A DNA stretch of 45,527 nt, taken from NCBI GenBank assembly GCA_023260395.1, contig JALQVI010000006.1, positions 1 through 45,527 on the forward strand. Reading direction: 5' to 3'. Under the pieces are notes generated by a model, which was not told the origin of the DNA, did no database searches, and saw only the letters and a list, made by a program, of their open reading frames with translations. Every line of letters begins with the position of its first letter. Within the stretch, counting starts at the first letter, position 1. A program made the translations under genes and the position numbers. Of the stretch, positions 42,469 to 45,527 are shown one piece after another. Source of the DNA: Candidatus Nanopelagicales bacterium. GTDB lineage: Bacteria; Actinomycetota; Actinomycetes; S36-B12; UBA5976.

Positions 42469-44322
42469 TTACTTGCCTTTCGCCTTTGCTGCAGCATTGT
42501 CATCAGTAGACAACGCCGCAATGAATGCTTCCTGCGGAACTTCGACGCGACCGACCATCTTCATACGCTTCTTGCCTTCCTTCTGCTTTTCCAGAAGTTT
42601 GCGCTTACGAGAGATGTCACCGCCGTAACACTTAGCCAACACGTCTTTGCGCATCGCGCGAATTGTTTCGCGGGCGATGATTCGAGCACCAATAGCAGCC
42701 TGAATTGGCACTTCGAATTGCTGACGCGGAATCAGTTCCTTGAGCTTGGCAGCCATCATGACTCCGTACGAATACGCCTTGTCGCGGTGCACAATTGCGC
42801 TGAACGCATCCACTGGATCGCCATGCAACAAAATGTCGACCTTGACGAGGTCAGCCATTTGTTCGCCAGTGGTTTCGTAATCCAACGATGCGTAGCCACG
42901 GGTACGTGATTTGAGTTGGTCAAAGAAGTCAAAAACAATTTCAGCCAATGGCAACGTGTAACGCATTTCGACACGGTCTTCGGACAAGTAGTCCATGCCA
43001 TGCAAAGTGCCACGTCGTTGTTGGCACAATTCCATGATTGTTCCAACGAATTCATTTGGCGTCAGAATTGTGGCGCGCACAATTGGTTCGTGAACTTCAG
43101 CAATCTTGCCGTCTGGGAATTCACTTGGGTTCGTAACGATGTGCTCACTACCGTCATCCATGCCAACGCGGTAAATAACGTTTGGCGCGGTTGAGATGAG
43201 ATCAAGGTCGAATTCACGCTCGAGACGTTCACGAACAATTTCCAGGTGCAAGAGCCCAAGGAAGCCACAACGGAAACCAAAGCCCAGCGCAACCGATGAC
43301 TCTGGTTCGTAGACCAAAGCCGCATCGTTGAGCTTGAGTTTGTCGAGAGCATCGCGAAGTAACGGGAAGTCAGAACCATCGAGTGGATACAGACCCGAGA
43401 AAACCATCGGACGTGGATCGCGGTAGCCACCCAGTGATTCGGCAGCCGGCTTAGCCGCAAGCGTGATGGTGTCACCAACGCGAGACTGTCGAACGTCCTT
43501 CACGCCGGTAATGAGGTAACCCACTTCACCTACACCGATAGCCTTTGATGGCTTTGGCTCTGGTGAGATCACGCCAACTTCAAGAATTTCATGCACTTCG
43601 TTAGTGCTCATCATCTTGATTTTTTCGCGTTCAGAAATCTTGCCGTCGACAACACGCACGTATGTGACAACGCCGCGGTATGTGTCATAGACCGAATCAA
43701 AGATCAATGCGCGCGCAGGAGCATCCGCGTCACCTACTGGTGATGGGATCTGTTTGACGGCTTCGTTGAGAAGTTCAGTGATGCCTACACCGGTCTTGGC
43801 GCTGACCTTGAGGACATCATCTGGTGAGCAACCAATGATGTGCGCAAGTTCGGCTGCGTACTTTTCTGGTTGCGCTGCCGGCAAGTCAATTTTGTTGAGC
43901 ACCGGAATGATTGTCAGATCATTTTCAAGAGCGAGATAAAGGTTGGCCAAGGTTTGCGCTTCGATGCCTTGGGCTGCATCCACGAGAAGGATGGCGCCTT
44001 CACAAGCAGCAAGACTGCGACTGACTTCGTAGGTGAAGTCAACGTGTCCGGGTGTGTCAATCAAGTTCAAGACGTAATCGATTCCGTCATCAGCCTTGAA
44101 TGGCAGACGCACTGCCTGACTCTTGATGGTGATGCCACGTTCGCGCTCGATATCCATGCGATCGAGGTATTGAGCACGCATGTGACGTGGATCCACGACC
44201 CCAGTGATCTGCAACATGCGGTCTGCCAGCGTCGACTTGCCATGGTCGATATGGGCAATAATGCAGAAATTGCGGATAATTTCCGGGTTCGTGGCGCCTG
44301 GTTGAGGAGTGTTGGCAGCCAT
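42469..44322 (-). CDS. lepA: Elongation factor 4 (LepA)
   Basis: Translational GTPase, 617 residues, that acts during ribosome biogenesis and initiation or under ionic stress. G motifs: AHIDHGKST (G1), RGITIKSQ (G2), DTPGHVDF (G3), NKIDLP (G4), and SAKTGVG (G5). The LepA-specific C-terminal domain ends [27 protein letters not shown] 44322 is preceded by ATTGGGTTT, with an AACTAT at seven bases before the start, so initiation may be leaderless. Divergent from rpsT and first of the 13-gene run. Confidence 0.97.
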   Translation of the reverse strand: MAANTPQPGATNPEIIRNFCIIAHIDHGKSTLADRMLQITGVVDPRHMRAQYLDRMDIERERGITIKSQAVRLPFKADDGIDYVLNLIDTPGHVDFTYEVSRSLAACEGAILLVDAAQGIEAQTLANLYLALENDLTIIPVLNKIDLPAAQPEKYAAELAHIIGCSPDDVLKVSAKTGVGITELLNEAVKQIPSPVGDADAPARALIFDSVYDTYRGVVTYVRVVDGKISEREKIKMMSTNEVHEILEVGVISPEPKPSKAIGVGEVGYLITGVKDVRQSRVGDTITLAAKPAAESLGGYRDPRPMVFSGLYPLDGSDFPLLRDALDKLKLNDAALVYEPESSVALGFGFRCGFLGLLHLEIVRERLEREFDLDLISTAPNVIYRVGMDDGSEHIVTNPSEFPDGKIAEVHEPIVRATILTPNEFVGTIMELCQQRRGTLHGMDYLSEDRVEMRYTLPLAEIVFDFFDQLKSRTRGYASLDYETTGEQMADLVKVDILLHGDPVDAFSAIVHRDKAYSYGVMMAAKLKELIPRQQFEVPIQAAIGARIIARETIRAMRKDVLAKCYGGDISRKRKLLEKQKEGKKRMKMVGRVEVPQEAFIAALSTDDNAAAKAKGK

Positions 44323-44352
44323 AAACCCAATAGTTCCATACGTTTACCCAAT

Positions 44353-44382
44353 TTGAGCAAATGGGTCGGACACAGGTACTCT
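44353..44382 (+). promoter_or_regulatory. Promoter of rpsT
   Basis: TTGAGC (44353-44358) and TACTCT (44377-44382) are separated by 18 bases, a good match to a main sigma factor promoter. It would give a leader of about 32 bases carrying the GAGG ribosome site of rpsT. Confidence 0.5.
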
Positions 44383-44420
44383 TTGTTAGTCAAGAAATAC
44401 CGATTAAGAAGAGGCAAACC

Positions 44421-44678
44421 GTGGCCAACATTAAGTCCCAGAAGAAGCGCATTCTGCAGAACAACGCTGCACACGAGCGCAACAAGGCTGTTCGCAGTGC
44501 TCTGAAGACTAAGGTCCGTCGTTTCCGCGAAGCTCTCGCAGCTGGCGATGAAGCCAAGACAACCGCCGCCCTCGTTGATGCACACCGTGCACTCGACAAG
44601 GCAGTCTCAAAGGGTGTCATTCACAAGAACCAGGCAGCTAACCGCAAGTCAGCTCTTGCACAGGCAGCTAACAAGTAG
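44421..44678 (+). CDS. rpsT: 30S ribosomal protein S20
   Basis: Small subunit protein of 85 residues binding 16S rRNA in the 5' domain. Family pattern: [29 protein letters not shown], then a lysine-rich helical bundle ending [12 protein letters not shown]. The start is GTG 44421, not the upstream frame extension; GAGG stands before it, and S20 proteins begin with ANIKS after the Met. It sits between lepA and holA in the usual order. High expression is suggested by its own promoter and terminator. Confidence 0.97.
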   Translation: MANIKSQKKRILQNNAAHERNKAVRSALKTKVRRFREALAAGDEAKTTAALVDAHRALDKAVSKGVIHKNQAANRKSALAQAANK

Positions 44679-44696
44679 TTCACAACTTACTTTTAA

Positions 44697-45527
44697 TTAA
44701 TCTCTTGGCGGTCTAACCGCCAAGAGATTTTTTTCTATCTCATACATACTCTGGGCTGACTCGAGACTGACTCCCCCATTGACGGACGGGTCGTACATCG
44801 TGCCCTTGCTTGCGCGATCTGCAAGTGCCAATAATTTAGTTGCCATCGCAAGTTGATCTGGATTCCACTTTGCTTTTTGCGCACGCAAGTACTTAATGCG
44901 CCATGGCGGCACACCAAGCATGGATGCCATGTCGCCTTCGGACATACCTGCAGGAGCGCCGGCGTACTTCAGCAACGTTCGCAAACCGCTGGCCATTGCC
45001 ATCACCATCGGAACTGCTGCCGAATTATCTTGGTGAACAGCCCAACGGAATTGTTCGAGTACCTCGATGGGCTTGGCATTCCACAACGCATCGCTGACGT
45101 TCCAGCCTTTAACGTCGGCAACGCCTTCGTAAAACGACGCTACAATCTGACCGTCAATGATGTCGGCCTCGGAATCAGCACACAGCTGTGAAATTGCTGC
45201 GAGCAATTCGCTCAAGCTTGTGCCAATCGCCTGCTGGAGTTGAGTGACAGCATCCGCCGTGGCTTTCTTGCCATGTTTACGGAATTCAGCCGTTAATGCT
45301 GCTTCGAGGTCTTTATTTTTAAGTTCTGCGCAATTCGCTTCAAGTGCGCCGGTCTTGCGAATGCCATCGAGCAACTTCTTACCTTTGACGCCACCAGGGT
45401 GAAGCAACACCAGACGAACATGCTCCGGTGGGTTTGTGCTGGCATCCAGAAGCATCGGATTTAGGTCGTCAGTTGTGGAATCGATGCCTGAAATAACAAC
45501 CACATTGGTTTCGCCAAATAGCGACGG
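44697..45527 (-). CDS. holA: DNA polymerase III delta subunit (5' truncated)
   Basis: Clamp-loader subunit that opens the beta sliding clamp. The frame runs beyond the window edge, so the N-terminal residues are missing; the visible part begins PSLFGETNVVVISGID. Features: VRLVLLHPGGVKGKKLLDGIRK in the AAA+-like domain, and the C-terminal collar domain with MGLAVGA-like GLRTLLKYAGAPAGMSEGDMASMLGVPPWRIKYLRAQ. The final nine residues, LLAVRPPRD, are encoded by the hairpin that also ends rpsT transcripts. Convergent with rpsT. Confidence 0.92.
   Translation of the reverse strand, partial: PSLFGETNVVVISGIDSTTDDLNPMLLDASTNPPEHVRLVLLHPGGVKGKKLLDGIRKTGALEANCAELKNKDLEAALTAEFRKHGKKATADAVTQLQQAIGTSLSELLAAISQLCADSEADIIDGQIVASFYEGVADVKGWNVSDALWNAKPIEVLEQFRWAVHQDNSAAVPMVMAMASGLRTLLKYAGAPAGMSEGDMASMLGVPPWRIKYLRAQKAKWNPDQLAMATKLLALADRASKGTMYDPSVNGGVSLESAQSMYEIEKNLLAVRPPRD
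44699..44734 (+). terminator. Intrinsic terminator of rpsT, inside holA codons
   Basis: AATCTCTTGGCGGT (44699-44712) pairs perfectly with 44716-44729 around a three-base loop, 14 bp in all, and seven T residues follow (44728-44734). It ends rpsT. On the other strand the same bases encode the C-terminus of holA. Confidence 0.95.

Noticed and set aside
44361-44420. Longer rpsT starting at 44361
   Set aside because: The extra residues include the promoter region; S20 proteins begin at ANIKS and GAGG supports GTG 44421.
43840-44505. Open frame of 221 codons on the plus strand across lepA
   Set aside because: It lies opposite lepA, whose protein is highly conserved, and shows no recognisable domain; a shadow of lepA codon bias.

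Overview
The window reads as a chromosomal segment of an actinobacterium (Actinomycetota) with roughly balanced base composition, not the high GC of soil relatives. The evidence is gene order: lepA - MOSC - hemW - hrcA - dnaJ - rsmE - HIT - phoH - ybeY - CNNM/CorC - degenerate cytidine deaminase - era, then recO - uppS, then glyS - dus - dgt - dnaG, with holA and rpsT next to lepA. This is the usual actinobacterial housekeeping neighbourhood. Moderate GC, very tight packing (many 1-8 nt overlaps, no gene-free stretch over 300 bases) and many leaderless genes suggest a streamlined lineage, perhaps planktonic; that last point is inference.

Layout. 1-2340: a truncated DHA2-type drug exporter divergent from its TetR regulator, then a DUF6325/SHOCT pair ending in a very strong hairpin. 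2340-5133: a ClC-type channel whose 5' end looks frameshifted, a Kv-like potassium channel, and a phosphatidylcholine synthase. 5198-11491: a small stand-alone LuxR/GerE-type regulator followed by the complete cytochrome bd set cydA-cydB-cydD-cydC. 11528-15048: a DUF4328 membrane protein, a GNAT acetyltransferase, a YtcJ-type amidohydrolase and DeoD purine nucleoside phosphorylase. 15122-21654: three predicted exported proteins (fibronectin-III repeats, GH25 lysozyme, large phospholipase-D-like protein). 21674-21749: tRNA-Asn. 21801-27928 (minus): glyS, dus, dgt, dnaG and a conserved hypothetical. 28004-29860: lipoprotein, ABM-fold protein, ZIP transporter. 29868-31389 (minus): recO-uppS, divergent from an AI-2E-family permease. 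32547-44322 (minus): one unbroken 13-gene run from lepA to era with a CIRCE operator before hrcA. 44421-45527: rpsT and the truncated holA.

How the parts fit. cydABDC gives a high-affinity quinol oxidase plus the CydDC exporter needed to assemble it; palindromes sharing the 10-mer GCTAGCACTC lie before both the LuxR-type gene and cydA, suggesting one control unit. The lepA-era run couples translation, ribosome maturation and protein folding. The three exported proteins resemble a wall/envelope-directed set.

No mobile element, CRISPR array or obvious foreign island was seen. The most distinctive signals are the cyd regulatory region, a -10-like hexamer placed exactly 6 nt before six start codons, paired operator-like repeats between the exporter and tetR genes, the possible clc frameshift, and the rpsT terminator lying inside holA codons.
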